Assembly: GCA_947589225.1 (NCBI GenBank)
Contig: CANQBC010000006.1
Coordinates: 1 to 64,000 of the forward strand
Length of the DNA: 64,000 nt
Reading direction: 5' to 3'
From: an uncultured Oscillospiraceae bacterium
Lineage (GTDB): Bacteria > Bacillota > Clostridia > Oscillospirales > Oscillospiraceae
In this document: positions 41,059-51,734 of the stretch, in pieces
Layout: each line of letters starts with the position of its first letter
Position numbering within the stretch: position 1 is the stretch's first letter
Notes under the pieces: generated by a model
What the model was told of the DNA's origin: nothing
Seen by the model: only the letters and a program-made list of their open reading frames with translations
Databases searched by the model: none
Made by a program: the position numbers and the translations under genes

Positions 41059-43542
41059 ATGAGCGAAATGGATGTTTCAAAAATATTTCCCGGCTGGAGC
41101 GCCGAGGGCGTCCTCGGCTCCGGGGAGTTCGGTACGGTCTACCTTATAAGGAACGCCGAGAACGGCGCGTTCTCGTCCATGAAGGTGATCCGCGTCCCGC
41201 CCACGCCGGAGGCGATCGACAACGCGGTGAAGATGGGTGTCGGCCGCGACCTCCTCGCCACGTATTTTACCAAATTTAAAAACGATCTGAGCTGGGAGAT
41301 CGCCATGTACGGAAACGTGAAGAATCCCGCCCTCGCCCCCGTGGAGGAGCTGAAAACGGCCTCGTTGAGCGGCCCCGGCTGGCTGGGCTTTATGCGTTCC
41401 GGCATCTACACCCCCATTTCCATTTATTTTGAAAAGACCGCCTCCACCCCCGATGACGCGGCACGTATGGGGATGGAGCTTGCGGGCGGCCTGGAGGCCC
41501 TTGCCCAGTACAGCATGGTTCACGGGGACATCAAGCCCGCCAACGTGATGGTCACGGACGCGGGGAGCTTCGTGCTGACGGATTTCGCCCTGCGCCGGTG
41601 CCTTGAGCGGGCGGGGAGCGGTATATTTGACGCCGCATCCGAGGGCTTTGACGCCCCGGAGACAGAGGGGAGAGATCGCGTCTACTCCGTAAGGTCGGAT
41701 ATTTACTCCCTGGGCGCCCTCATGTGCTGGACGGCCAACGGCGGCTCCATGCCGGAACACGGGGATCCCAATAAGATCAAGAACATGGATCCCGCTCTGG
41801 CGGCCGTTATCAGGAAGGCCATGGCGGCGGATCCCAACCAGCGCTACCAGACGGCGGCCCAGATGAAGGCCGACCTTTTAAAACTGAACCTCCCCAAAAA
41901 GCAGGCCCGCCGGGCCATGGCGGCCGCCGCGGCTTTTGAGGCCGTCAAGCGCAACGGCGGCGCGGTGATGACCGGCGCCAAGTCCGCCGCCAAGACCGGG
42001 GACAAGCCCGCTGAAGAGAGCGCCGGTACCGCCTACGATTTTTCCGACACCGGCAAAAACCCAAAGAAGTCCGAAAAGGACGCCGGAGTCAAAAAGTCAA
42101 AAGCCGGCTGGGTGGTGGGCCTGATCGCCATGCTGGCGTGCCTCGCGGTGGTTCTCGTTATCTGGATCCCGTGGAAAACCCAAAGTCCCCCCGACAACGT
42201 CGTCAACAACGACGACGGGCAGAACACCGGCGACGACGGGCAGAACGCCGGCGACGACGGGCAGAACACCGGCGACGACGGGCAGAACGCCGGCGACGAC
42301 GGACAGAACGCCGGCGACGACGGGCAGAACGCCGGCGACGACGGGCAGAACGCCGGTGACGACGGACAGAACGCCGGCGACGACGGACAGAACGTCGGCG
42401 ACGACGGACAGAACGCCGGCGACGACGGGCAGAACGCTGGCGACGACGGACAGAATACCGGGAACGGCGGACAGACCACCGGGAACGGTGGACAGACCAC
42501 TGGGAACGGCGGACAGACCACCGGGAACGGCGGACAGGCCACCGGAAACGGCGGACAGACCACCGGGAACGGCGGGCAGAACACCGGGAACGGCGGGCAG
42601 ACCACCGGAACCACCCGCCCGAAGCCCACAAACAACGACGTCCTCTACCCCTCCGACACCCAGCGCATCACTCGGGAGGAGCTTGAGGGCAAGACGAGGG
42701 CCGAGAGCTACATGCTCATAAACGAAATCTACGCCCGCCACGGGTACATATTCAAGTCCGGCGGAGAGGCGGAGAAGTATTTTAATACTCAGAAATGGTA
42801 TACCCCCGTCACCTCCAACGCGGCAAAGGTCGAGGCGAAGTTCAACGCTGTTGAGAAGGACAATCTGAATACGCTCATGGACTATCAAAGGGAGATGGGC
42901 TGGCGCGCCGGAGAACCCTCCACTACTACCCCCGGCGGAACCACCGATCCGACCCCCGGCGGAACCACCGATCCGACCCCCGGCGAGACGACCGATCCGA
43001 ACCCCGGCGAGACCACCGATCCAAATCCCGGCGAGACTACCGATCCAAATCCCGGCGAGACTACCGATCCGAATCCCGGCGAGACCACCGATCCAAATCC
43101 CGGCGAAACTACCGATCCGAACCCCGGCGGGACTACCGATCCGAACCCCGGCGAGACCACCGACCCGAACCCCGGCGGGACCACCGATCCGAACCCCGGC
43201 GGGACTACCGATCCGAACCCCGGCGAGACCACCGATCCGAATCCCGGCGAGACGACGGAGCCCGCGGAGAACGTGGTGCTGTTCCCATCGGATACACAGC
43301 TTGTTACCCGTGCCGACCTTGAGGGCAGGAGCCGGGAGGAGGTCACGCTGATGATCAACGAGATCTACGCCCGCCACGGCTACATCTTCACCAACGCCTC
43401 CATAAAGGCCCACTTTGAGGCCCAGCGGTGGTATACCCCGGTCACGGGCAATATCAGCACGGTCGTCTCCATGCTCAACGACACCGAAAAGGCCAACGTC
43501 GCCTTTATAAACGGGTATATGAAGGAGCAGGGCTGGCGCTGA
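41059..43542 (+). CDS. Transmembrane Ser/Thr protein kinase with two YARHG domains
   Basis: 827 residues, ATG after AAGGAGG. Kinase domain about 1-285: glycine loop LGSGEFGTVYL, Lys in SSMKVIRVP, catalytic loop VHGDIKPANVMV. The metal-binding DFG is altered to DFA (LTDFALRRC). One membrane helix is near 350-375 (VVGLIAMLACLAVVLVIW). The outer part has a tether of QNAGDDG repeats (about 383-467) and GGQTTGN repeats (to 517), a YARHG module (EIYARHGYIF, WYTPVT), a second tether of TTDPNPGE repeats (about 624-733), and a second YARHG module. Probably a wall-sensing kinase analogous in layout to PASTA kinases. Confidence 0.88.
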   Translation: MSEMDVSKIFPGWSAEGVLGSGEFGTVYLIRNAENGAFSSMKVIRVPPTPEAIDNAVKMGVGRDLLATYFTKFKNDLSWEIAMYGNVKNPALAPVEELKTASLSGPGWLGFMRSGIYTPISIYFEKTASTPDDAARMGMELAGGLEALAQYSMVHGDIKPANVMVTDAGSFVLTDFALRRCLERAGSGIFDAASEGFDAPETEGRDRVYSVRSDIYSLGALMCWTANGGSMPEHGDPNKIKNMDPALAAVIRKAMAADPNQRYQTAAQMKADLLKLNLPKKQARRAMAAAAAFEAVKRNGGAVMTGAKSAAKTGDKPAEESAGTAYDFSDTGKNPKKSEKDAGVKKSKAGWVVGLIAMLACLAVVLVIWIPWKTQSPPDNVVNNDDGQNTGDDGQNAGDDGQNTGDDGQNAGDDGQNAGDDGQNAGDDGQNAGDDGQNAGDDGQNVGDDGQNAGDDGQNAGDDGQNTGNGGQTTGNGGQTTGNGGQTTGNGGQATGNGGQTTGNGGQNTGNGGQTTGTTRPKPTNNDVLYPSDTQRITREELEGKTRAESYMLINEIYARHGYIFKSGGEAEKYFNTQKWYTPVTSNAAKVEAKFNAVEKDNLNTLMDYQREMGWRAGEPSTTTPGGTTDPTPGGTTDPTPGETTDPNPGETTDPNPGETTDPNPGETTDPNPGETTDPNPGETTDPNPGGTTDPNPGETTDPNPGGTTDPNPGGTTDPNPGETTDPNPGETTEPAENVVLFPSDTQLVTRADLEGRSREEVTLMINEIYARHGYIFTNASIKAHFEAQRWYTPVTGNISTVVSMLNDTEKANVAFINGYMKEQGWR

Positions 43543-43585
43543 CGCCTCACCCCGGCGGGGTTTGCCGTGAACACGGCAAGAGAAT

Positions 43586-43627
43586 TTACTTTCCGTTCTT
43601 TTGTTTCGTCAAAAGAACGGAAAGTAA
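43586..43627. repeat. Perfect 17-bp inverted repeat downstream of the kinase gene
   Basis: TTACTTTCCGTTCTTTT and its exact complement flank an eight-base loop. There is no T-run after it, so it may be an RNA stability element or a dispersed palindromic repeat rather than a terminator. Confidence 0.7.
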
Positions 43628-43689
43628 CAAAGGGAAGAAAACCGCCCAGGGGAGGGATTTCGTCGTCGCTGATGCCGCTTTGCTTTGGG

Positions 43690-43863
43690 CTCCCTTCGGT
43701 CGCCCTCAGGCGCGGGCATCGCTCCTCCTCTCCCCACGCAATCTCCGATTGCGCGGGGGCCCCAAAGCGGATGCCGCTTAACCTCGGACTCCCTTCGGTC
43801 GCCCTCAGGCGCGGGCATCGCTCCTCCTCTCCCCACGCAATCTATGATTGCGCGGGGGCCCCA
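43690..43863. repeat. Two 75-bp tandem-like direct repeats, non-coding
   Basis: 43690-43764 and 43789-43863 are identical at 73 of 75 positions by my count, 99 bases apart. Each ends in a CGCAATC...GATTGCG hairpin followed by GGGGGCCCC. The only differences are in the hairpin loop. The region 43543-44031 contains no gene. Confidence 0.75.
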
Positions 43864-43973
43864 GCCCCTTGAACCCCACCTTTTAAAACGACCAGCTTAG
43901 GGGGCCTGCGGGCCCCCTGCTGGACACACTCCCGGGGAACGCCCGGACGAAAGAATGCGTAGTTAAGGAAAAA

Positions 43974-43997
43974 GCCTTCCCCACAAGTGGGGAAGGC
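43974..43997 (-). terminator. Terminator of the DUF362/ferredoxin gene
   Basis: Perfect 11-bp stem GCCTTCCCCAC/GTGGGGAAGGC with a two-base loop, followed on the minus strand by T6, 35 bases past the stop at 44032. Confidence 0.85.
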
Positions 43998-44031
43998 GTT
44001 GAGAACGCGGTCACCGCCATGACCAAGCCTT

Positions 44032-45159
44032 TTACAGGCTGCGGAGGCCGCGCTTCACGCTGATGGCGTGTACCGGGCACATCTCCTGGCAGCAGAAACA
44101 GGAGATGCAGTTTTTTCGGGGCATACCGGCCTTTTTCTTCTCGATTTTTATGATCTTCTGCGGGCAGCTCTCCGCGCATTTCCCGCACCCCACGCACTTG
44201 GACTTGTCCACGCTGGGGTAGGAGCGCAGCAGCGTGTCCAGTACGAACCGCGCCGGCTTGCGCAGGAGCTTCGGTACCGAGTCGTCAAAGCCCGTGCTCT
44301 TGATGGTGTCCGGCAGCTTGAAGGCGGGGGAGCAGGGAATAAGGTCGTCCCCGGTGACGGTCACCGTCTCCGGCAGGAGCTTCATGTCCCGCGCCGCCGC
44401 CAGATGGGGCATGTCAAAGACGTTCAGCCCCATGAATTTCACCGCCATCATATCCAGGGCGTAGACGTCCCTGGAGCACAGGGTTACGCCCGTGTGCCTC
44501 ACCGTGCCGCCGCCGGGGCCGTTGCCCTCCATGGAGTCCACGGCGTCCAAAAGCGTGAGGTTGGGCTTCACCGTTTCGCAAAGCTCGCAGAGCATCTTCA
44601 CAAAATCCCGGGTCTCCGGGTATCTGCGGTGCATATCCGGCTTCTGGAGCCCCGGAATGGTGCCGAACAGGTTTTTTACCCCGATGGACACCGTCGTCAT
44701 GGCGTGGGTCTTGAGCTTGGGCAGATTGATGATGTAGTCGGCCTCCAATACGGGCGTTATCAGATTGAAGGCGCGCGTCTCAAAGCCCTCCCTTGCGGCC
44801 TTTCTCCCAAAGGTGAAGTCCTGGTTGAGGTACTCCTCGATCCCCGGAACTCTCAGCCCCGACGCGGAATAGACGCTTTTCATATACTCGGCGGTAAAAA
44901 GCCCGCCGGAGCTGTCGGCCACCACAATGTTTTTATGCCCCCTCCCCGTCAGCCACCGGATGACCGCTCTGACGATCGCAGGGTTCGTCGTTATCCCAGC
45001 CTCCGGCTTCTTGCCATAGAGCAGGTTGGGCTTTAAGAGGATCCTCATACCGGGCTTCAGATCCTCCGCGACGCCCAGAGCCTCGAAATGCTTCGACACA
45101 GCGGAATATATGACATCCCCGTCATAAGACGGGGCCTCTACGACGCTTACAACAGACAT
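44032..45159 (-). CDS. DUF362 protein with 2x[4Fe-4S] ferredoxin domain
   Basis: 375 residues. The N-terminal ~290 residues are DUF362: ILLKPNLLYGKKPEAGITTN, VADSSGGLFTAEYM, INLPKLKTHAMTTVSIGVKN, DAVDSMEGNGPGGG. The C terminus is a bacterial ferredoxin with CVGCGKCAESCPQ and CISCFCCQEMCPV. The family is common in anaerobes, often annotated as an iron-sulfur or tungsten-enzyme-associated protein; its biochemical role is not established. ATG start with GGAGG. Single-gene transcript with its own terminator, divergent from the methyltransferase gene. Confidence 0.88.
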   Translation of the reverse strand: MSVVSVVEAPSYDGDVIYSAVSKHFEALGVAEDLKPGMRILLKPNLLYGKKPEAGITTNPAIVRAVIRWLTGRGHKNIVVADSSGGLFTAEYMKSVYSASGLRVPGIEEYLNQDFTFGRKAAREGFETRAFNLITPVLEADYIINLPKLKTHAMTTVSIGVKNLFGTIPGLQKPDMHRRYPETRDFVKMLCELCETVKPNLTLLDAVDSMEGNGPGGGTVRHTGVTLCSRDVYALDMMAVKFMGLNVFDMPHLAAARDMKLLPETVTVTGDDLIPCSPAFKLPDTIKSTGFDDSVPKLLRKPARFVLDTLLRSYPSVDKSKCVGCGKCAESCPQKIIKIEKKKAGMPRKNCISCFCCQEMCPVHAISVKRGLRSL

Positions 45160-45240
45160 ACCGCACCTCCGGGATGTTTTTTTCCATCATACCAAATAAT
45201 TCCCCGGATTGCAAATAAATCTTAACGAGGATACGCAGCT

Positions 45241-46347
45241 ATGACACTTGAATTTTGCGCACCCTGTCTTTTCGGCCTGGAGGGGCCGCTGGGCAACGAG
45301 CTCCGTCACATGGGCGTGGAGAACGTACGCGGCGAGGACGGGCGCGTCTATTTTACCGGTACGGAGCGGGACATCGCCCGCGTCAATATAAAAAGCCGGT
45401 TTGCCGAGCGGATCTTAATTGTGGTGGGCCGTGCGGAGGCGTCCACCTTTGACGCCCTTTTCGAGGGGGTGCGGGCCATGGAGTGGGAGCGCTGCATCCC
45501 CAGGACCGGGGCTTTCCCGGTGAAGGGCTACTCCCACCAAAGCGCCATCACCTCCGTCCCGGCCCTCCAACGGTGCGTCAACAGAGCCGTGGCCGACCGG
45601 CTTGGCCGCGCCTACCGCCTGGAGCGCCTGCCCGAGACGGGGGAGACGTATCAGATCCAGTTCGCCCTGGCGCGCGACACCGCCACCCTCTACATCGACA
45701 CCTCGGGAGCGGGCCTCCATAAACGCGGTTGGCGCCCCGCTCAGGTGGAGGCGCCCATACGCGAGACCCTTGCCGCCGCCCTGGTGGACATCGCCGGCTA
45801 CCGGGGACGCGGCGACTTTAGCGACCCCTTCTGCGGCAGCGGCACCATCGCCATCGAGGCCGCCCTGGCGGCGAAAAACCGCGCCCCCGGCATAGCGCGC
45901 TCCTTCGCCGCCGAGAAATGGCGCAATTTCGACATCCGCTGGGACGACGCCCGCCAAGAGGCCAGAAGCCGGGAATTTGACCGGAATTATACCATCTTTG
46001 CCTCGGACGTGGATGAAAAGGCCGTCGCCATCGCCCGCCAGAACGCGAAAAGAGCCGGGGTGGAGGAGCTTATCCGCTTTTCCGTGGCCGACGCGGCGCG
46101 CTTTGACCGCCGAACCGACGGCGGAATCCTGGTCACCAATCCCCCTTACGGCGAGCGGATGCTGGATATCCGGGCCGCCCAGTCCCTTATCCGTGACTTC
46201 GGCCGCGCCATGAAGGGAAATCCCGGCTGGCGGGTCAACATCATATCGTCGGATCCGGAGCTGGAAAAGTATTACGGCCGGCGCGCCGCGAAAACCCGCA
46301 AGCTCTATAACGGTATGATAAAGTGCAATTATTATATGTTCAAATAA
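45241..46347 (+). CDS. THUMP-domain class I RNA methyltransferase (RlmL/YpsC type)
   Basis: 368 residues. N-terminal ferredoxin-like and THUMP region (LEFCAPCLFGLEGPLGNELR, DALFEGVRAMEW). C-terminal Rossmann methyltransferase with DPFCGSGTIAIEAA (SAM motif I), FASDVDEKAVAIARQNAK, and the catalytic NPPYGER that marks guanine-N2 methylation. Probably acts on 23S rRNA. ATG start behind GAGG. It is followed 29 bases later by the lipid kinase gene on the same strand. Confidence 0.92.
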   Translation: MTLEFCAPCLFGLEGPLGNELRHMGVENVRGEDGRVYFTGTERDIARVNIKSRFAERILIVVGRAEASTFDALFEGVRAMEWERCIPRTGAFPVKGYSHQSAITSVPALQRCVNRAVADRLGRAYRLERLPETGETYQIQFALARDTATLYIDTSGAGLHKRGWRPAQVEAPIRETLAAALVDIAGYRGRGDFSDPFCGSGTIAIEAALAAKNRAPGIARSFAAEKWRNFDIRWDDARQEARSREFDRNYTIFASDVDEKAVAIARQNAKRAGVEELIRFSVADAARFDRRTDGGILVTNPPYGERMLDIRAAQSLIRDFGRAMKGNPGWRVNIISSDPELEKYYGRRAAKTRKLYNGMIKCNYYMFK

Positions 46348-46375
46348 AGCCCCAAAGACAGAGAAAGGCGAGGCT

Positions 46376-47320
46376 ATGAGACAGCTTTTTATTTTAAATC
46401 CCATTGCGGGCGGAAAAAACTCCGACAAGTCCGCCATAAGGGCGAAGATCGCCTCCGTCATGGCCGAGCGGGGAGAGCCTTACGAGCTCTATGAGACCGT
46501 GGGCGTCATGGACGCGGCCGAGAAGGTCAAGCGCGAGGCAATCAAAGGTGACGAGCTGCGCGTCTACGCCTGCGGCGGGGACGGGACGCTCTCCGAGTGC
46601 GCCCACGGCGCGGCGGGGTTCCGCAACTGCTCGGTCACCCACTATCCCTGCGGCACCGGCAACGACTTCGTGCGCATGTTCGGCCCGGACGCGCCGCTCT
46701 TTTCAAGCTTGGACGCCCTCCTTGACGGCACATCCGCTCCCATCGACATTATCGACGTCAACGGCCGCAAGTGCCTGAACATCGCATCCATCGGCATCGA
46801 CGCCCGGGTGGGGTTGGACGTGCACAGGTACTCCCAACTGCCCGTGGTGGGCGGAGCCGGCGGGTATGTCATCTCCCTTCTGGTCAACGTGGTCAAGGGC
46901 ATCAACCGTCACTTCAAAATAACCGTGGAGGGGGAGGAGCTGGACGGCAAATTCGCCCTCATCTCCGCCTGCAACGGCCAGTATTACGGAGGCGGCTTTA
47001 ACCCCACCAGAACCGCCACACCCGAGGACGCCTCCCTCGACATCCTTATCGTCAAGGCCGTCTCCCGTTTTACCCTTGCCCGGCTTTTGAAATATTACGC
47101 CTCCGGACAGTATGCCAAATACCCGGACATTATAAAATATGTATCGGGCCGCCACATCACCGTACGGGATGAGAAGGAATTCTCCGTCAGTATCGACGGC
47201 GAAGCCATGTATACCAACTGCGCCAAATTCAGCCTGATCCCCGGCGGCGTAAACTTTATCTATCCCAAAGACTGCCGCAAAGTGTCCGAAATCGTCAAAC
47301 TGACAACATTAAATGTTTAA
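46376..47320 (+). CDS. Diacylglycerol kinase family lipid kinase (DagK/YegS type)
   Basis: 314 residues, the standard length. Nucleotide-binding motifs FILNPIAGGKNSDKS, YACGGDGTLSEC and PCGTGNDFVRMFG are intact, and the C-terminal beta domain (FALISACNGQYYGGGF, VSIDGEA) is present. The family phosphorylates diacylglycerol or related lipids to recycle phospholipid head-group turnover. The start is ATG with GAGAAAGGCGAGG upstream. Probably co-transcribed with the RNA methyltransferase gene. Confidence 0.9.
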   Translation: MRQLFILNPIAGGKNSDKSAIRAKIASVMAERGEPYELYETVGVMDAAEKVKREAIKGDELRVYACGGDGTLSECAHGAAGFRNCSVTHYPCGTGNDFVRMFGPDAPLFSSLDALLDGTSAPIDIIDVNGRKCLNIASIGIDARVGLDVHRYSQLPVVGGAGGYVISLLVNVVKGINRHFKITVEGEELDGKFALISACNGQYYGGGFNPTRTATPEDASLDILIVKAVSRFTLARLLKYYASGQYAKYPDIIKYVSGRHITVRDEKEFSVSIDGEAMYTNCAKFSLIPGGVNFIYPKDCRKVSEIVKLTTLNV

Positions 47321-47349
47321 AACCACCATTAATACGTATATAATGACTA

Positions 47350-47414
47350 TTGCCTAAAAAGCCCAACTGGGGTATTATATAGCTTAGTTAGCACTCTGAC
47401 AAAAAGAGTGCCAG
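47350..47414 (+). promoter_or_regulatory. groESL promoter with CIRCE operator
   Basis: TTGCCT (47350-47355), 17 bases, TATTAT (47373-47378). Directly downstream is the CIRCE inverted repeat TTAGCACTC-N9-GAGTGCCAG (47388-47414), two bases off the perfect dyad in the right arm. CIRCE is the binding site of the heat-shock repressor HrcA, so groESL is under HrcA control. Confidence 0.92.
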
Positions 47415-47460
47415 ACTCCAACAACGTTAAAACTTAATTGACATAGGAGGCACAATCAGC

Positions 47461-47745
47461 ATGAAGCTCAAACCTTTGGCAGACAGAGTCATTATCAAGC
47501 GCGTTCCGGCTGAGGAGACCACCAAGAGCGGCCTTATCCTCACCAGCTCCGCCCAGGAGAAGCCCCAGGTATACGAGGTCGTGGCCGTGGGCCCCGGCGG
47601 GTTTATCGACGGCAACGAGGTGGAGATGGAGGTGGAGGTCGGCGATAAGGTCATCACCGGCAAGTATACAGGCACAGAGGTCAAGTTCGAGGGCGAGGAG
47701 TACACCATCGTCAAGCAGAGCGAGATCTTAGCTATCGTCGAATGA
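47461..47745 (+). CDS. groES: Co-chaperonin GroES
   Basis: 94 residues, full length. The heptameric lid of GroEL. It has KLKPLADRVIIKRVPAEE, the mobile loop TTKSGLILTSSAQEKPQ and the roof region (PGGFIDGNEVEMEV). ATG start after AGGAGG. Separated from groEL by 27 bases with a second AGGAGG. Confidence 0.98.
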   Translation: MKLKPLADRVIIKRVPAEETTKSGLILTSSAQEKPQVYEVVAVGPGGFIDGNEVEMEVEVGDKVITGKYTGTEVKFEGEEYTIVKQSEILAIVE

Positions 47746-47757
47746 TTTGAATGTTAG

Positions 47758-49401
<1,644 letters not shown>

Positions 49402-49450
49402 TGCCGGCTTGAAGGGCTGACGCCTTTTAAATCCAAAGGATAACGTTCGT

Positions 49451-49492
49451 AAAGACTCCGTGAAAGGCTTTCCGGCCTTTCACGGAGTCTTT
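49451..49492 (+). terminator. groESL terminator
   Basis: Perfect 18-bp stem AAAGACTCCGTGAAAGGC and complement, short loop, ending in TTT. Located 50 bases after the groEL stop. Confidence 0.88.
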
Positions 49493-49603
49493 ATACAAAT
49501 ACTTGGCATTTATACTAATATCTAATTAAAACAAGACATTCGCGCCGGCCTTGTTTGAGTTCAATATTCGTATGAAAAACCGGGGACGTGGATTTTTGTA
49601 TTC

Positions 49604-49631
49604 TTGACAAGCCCCTCATTGGGTGTATAAT
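49604..49631 (+). promoter_or_regulatory. Promoter of rpe-recR
   Basis: TTGACA (49604-49609) and TATAAT (49626-49631), both perfect, with a 16-base spacer. The following 140-base leader is very GC-rich with nested inverted repeats (GGGCGGCG/CGCCGCCC near 49668-49684). Confidence 0.8.
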
Positions 49632-49774
49632 AGGAAGGAAACCGCCGCCCCGGCGGGGCCGGGAAAAGGGCGGCGCGCCGCCCGTCCCCCGCCCCTATAT
49701 GAAAGCCAGCCGGCGCCGGCCGGCTAATAAATTTTATGCCAGGACGGTTGCGCGGGTTACCTGGGAGGACAAGT

Positions 49775-50425
49775 ATGATAAAGATATCACCTTCTCTTTT
49801 GGCGGCGGATTTTACAAAGCTTGGACAGGAAGTTGATTCCATAAAAAGCGCCGATCTCCTGCATTTTGATGTGATGGACGGGATTTTTGTCCCCAATATC
49901 TCCTTTGGGCTTCCGGTCCTGAGAGCCGTACGCGGCGTCACGAAATTGCCCCTGGACGTCCATCTGATGATCACAAAGCCCATAAATTACGTGGAGCGTT
50001 TTTGCGAGTTTGGCGCGGATATGGTCACCATCCATGTGGAGGCGGACGAGCCGGAGAATATAAGGAGCGCTCTTTTGAAGGTAAAAGCCCTGGGCAAAAA
50101 AGCCGGCCTCTCCGTAAAGCCGGCGACTCCTATAAGAGCCGTAGAGCCATACGCTGAGCTTCTTGATAACATCCTCGTCATGGCCGTGGAGCCCGGCTTC
50201 GGGGGGCAGAGCTTCATAATGGGAGCCGTGGACAAGATTGCCGAGGCCGCCGAAATTGCCGCCCGCCTCGGGAGGGCCTGTGATATTGAGGTGGACGGCG
50301 GGGTGAACCCGGAGACGGGCCGCCTTTGCGCCAATGCCGGCGCGACAGCGCTGGTGGCTGGGAGCGACGTTTTTCGCGCCGCCGACCGCCGTGCCAGAAT
50401 CGAACTTTTGCGAGGTTTGAAATGA
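49775..50425 (+). CDS. rpe: Ribulose-phosphate 3-epimerase
   Basis: 216 residues, TIM barrel, interconverts ribulose-5-P and xylulose-5-P. Motifs: KISPSLLAADFTKLG, LLHFDVMDGIFVPN (metal and catalytic Asp), LDVHLMI, MAVEPGFGGQSF and DIEVDGGVN (second catalytic Asp). The start is ATG 49775 behind GGGAGG; the upstream open frame is not coding. Its stop overlaps the recR start by four bases. Confidence 0.96.
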   Translation: MIKISPSLLAADFTKLGQEVDSIKSADLLHFDVMDGIFVPNISFGLPVLRAVRGVTKLPLDVHLMITKPINYVERFCEFGADMVTIHVEADEPENIRSALLKVKALGKKAGLSVKPATPIRAVEPYAELLDNILVMAVEPGFGGQSFIMGAVDKIAEAAEIAARLGRACDIEVDGGVNPETGRLCANAGATALVAGSDVFRAADRRARIELLRGLK

Positions 50426-51021
50426 GTTTTTTTCCGTCCGCTCTTGATGAGCTTGTCGAAAGATTCGCCTCCCTGCCGGGTATCGGCCTGAAGTCCGCCC
50501 AACGGTTGGCGTTCCATATTCTGGATCTCCCCGAGGAGGAGGCGCGCGCCTTCGCCTCCGCCATTGTCACGGCCCGGGAGAAGGTACACACCTGCCGGAT
50601 CTGCCAGAACCTCACCGACTCCGACGAGTGCTCCATCTGCCGCTCCGAGGCCCGCGAGGAGGGCCTTATCTGCGTGGTGGCCTCCCCAAAGGACGTGGCC
50701 GCTATCGAGCGGGCGGGGGAGTACAGGGGCCGTTACCATGTGCTCCACGGGGTCATATCGCCCTTAAACCGCATCGGCCCCGACGACATCCGGATCAAAG
50801 AGCTGGTGGATCGGGTAGCCGGGGGGAATGTGCGGGAGGTCATCATGGCCATGAACCCGGACACGGAGGGGGAGACCACCGCCAAGTATATCTCCCGCCT
50901 TGTAAAGCCCTTTGGCGTCAGGGTCACGCGCCTTGCCTACGGCATCCCTGTTGGCGCCAGCCTCGAGTTTGCCGACGATGCGACATTGATGCGCGCCATG
51001 GAGGGGAGACAGGAAATTTAG
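50422..51021 (+). CDS. recR: Recombination mediator RecR
   Basis: 199 residues, full length. Works with RecO and RecF to load RecA on gapped DNA. Helix-hairpin-helix SLPGIGLKSAQRLAF at the N terminus, a four-Cys zinc finger (CRICQNLTDSDECSIC), Toprim domain with CVVASPKDVAAIERAG and NPDTEGETTAKYI, and the C-terminal GVRVTRLAYGIPVGASLEF. Starts within the rpe stop codon (ATGA), so translation is coupled. Confidence 0.97.
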   Translation: MSFFPSALDELVERFASLPGIGLKSAQRLAFHILDLPEEEARAFASAIVTAREKVHTCRICQNLTDSDECSICRSEAREEGLICVVASPKDVAAIERAGEYRGRYHVLHGVISPLNRIGPDDIRIKELVDRVAGGNVREVIMAMNPDTEGETTAKYISRLVKPFGVRVTRLAYGIPVGASLEFADDATLMRAMEGRQEI

Positions 51022-51112
51022 CCGGCCCTGAAACGCCCCGCTGTGAGGCGTCGGGGAGTAAAAATTTTTCTGACGCCGAAATATGTCGCGGGGAGTTTTT
51101 TTGAAATTCCTG

Positions 51113-51141
51113 TTGACAACGGGGAAAATATATGGTAATAT
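51113..51141 (+). promoter_or_regulatory. Promoter of the tRNA cluster
   Basis: TTGACA (51113-51118), 17 bases, TAATAT (51136-51141), 24 bases upstream of the first tRNA. Confidence 0.75.
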
Positions 51142-51165
51142 CGATAAGCCGTGTTGAGAGAGGAT

Positions 51166-51240
51166 GCGGGTGTAGCACAACGGCTAGTGCACCAGCCTTC
51201 CAAGCTGGGGACGTGGGTTCGATTCCCATCACCCGCTCCA
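51166..51240 (+). tRNA. tRNA-Gly(UCC)
   Basis: Acceptor stem GCGGGTG/CACCCGC, anticodon loop CTTCCAA with anticodon TCC, T-arm GTGGGTTCGATTCCCAT, discriminator T and encoded CCA. First in the cluster. Confidence 0.95.
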
Positions 51241-51280
51241 GCTTATCAAAAGGCAGGAACACACAAGGCAGTAATGACAC

Positions 51281-51357
51281 GCGCCAATAGCTCAGCAGGA
51301 TAGAGCAACTGCCTTCTAAGCAGTAGGCCGGGGGTTCGAATCCCTCTTGGCGTGCCA
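51281..51357 (+). tRNA. tRNA-Arg(UCU)
   Basis: Acceptor GCGCCAA pairs TTGGCGT (terminal G-U), D-arm AGCTCAGCAGGATAGAGCA, anticodon TCT in CTTCTAA, T-loop GTTCGAATC, encoded CCA. Confidence 0.95.
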
Positions 51358-51531
51358 GCGTCGTCGCGAAAGTCGCGTTCCTCGGCGTGAGGCGAACGCC
51401 AGACTCGCCCGCCTCACGCCTCCCACGCCGTTTTTGCTTCTCCTTCCCAAATTGAACCGCTTCGCCGGGCTTCGATTTGGCGAAAAAGGTTCTTCAAGGC
51501 CGGGTGCCTTGAAATATTCAAAAGTTGATAT

Positions 51532-51609
<78 letters not shown>

Positions 51610-51610
51610 T

Positions 51611-51643
51611 GAGTTGACGCCGCCAAAAAGGCGGCGTCAACTC
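51611..51643 (+). repeat. Perfect 14-bp hairpin between tRNA-His and tRNA-Gln
   Basis: GAGTTGACGCCGCC, A5 loop, exact complement, starting two bases after the His CCA. Perhaps a processing or transcription-control element in the pre-tRNA. Confidence 0.65.
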
Positions 51644-51658
51644 AGTAATCTGCAATAT

Positions 51659-51733
51659 AGGGATGTCGCCAAGCGGTAAGGCACAGGACTTTGACTCCTG
51701 CATTCGTGGGTTCGAGTCCCGCCATCCCTGCCA
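51659..51733 (+). tRNA. tRNA-Gln(UUG)
   Basis: Acceptor AGGGATG/CATCCCT, T8 present, anticodon TTG in TTTTGAC-type loop, T-arm GTGGGTTCGAGTCCCGC, encoded CCA. Confidence 0.95.
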
Positions 51734-51734
51734 G

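Noticed and set aside
42208..43258. Short regular repeats resembling a CRISPR or minisatellite array
   Set aside because: The repeats are in frame, lack spacers, and encode the QNAGDDG, GGQTTGN and TTDPNPGE tethers of the kinase.
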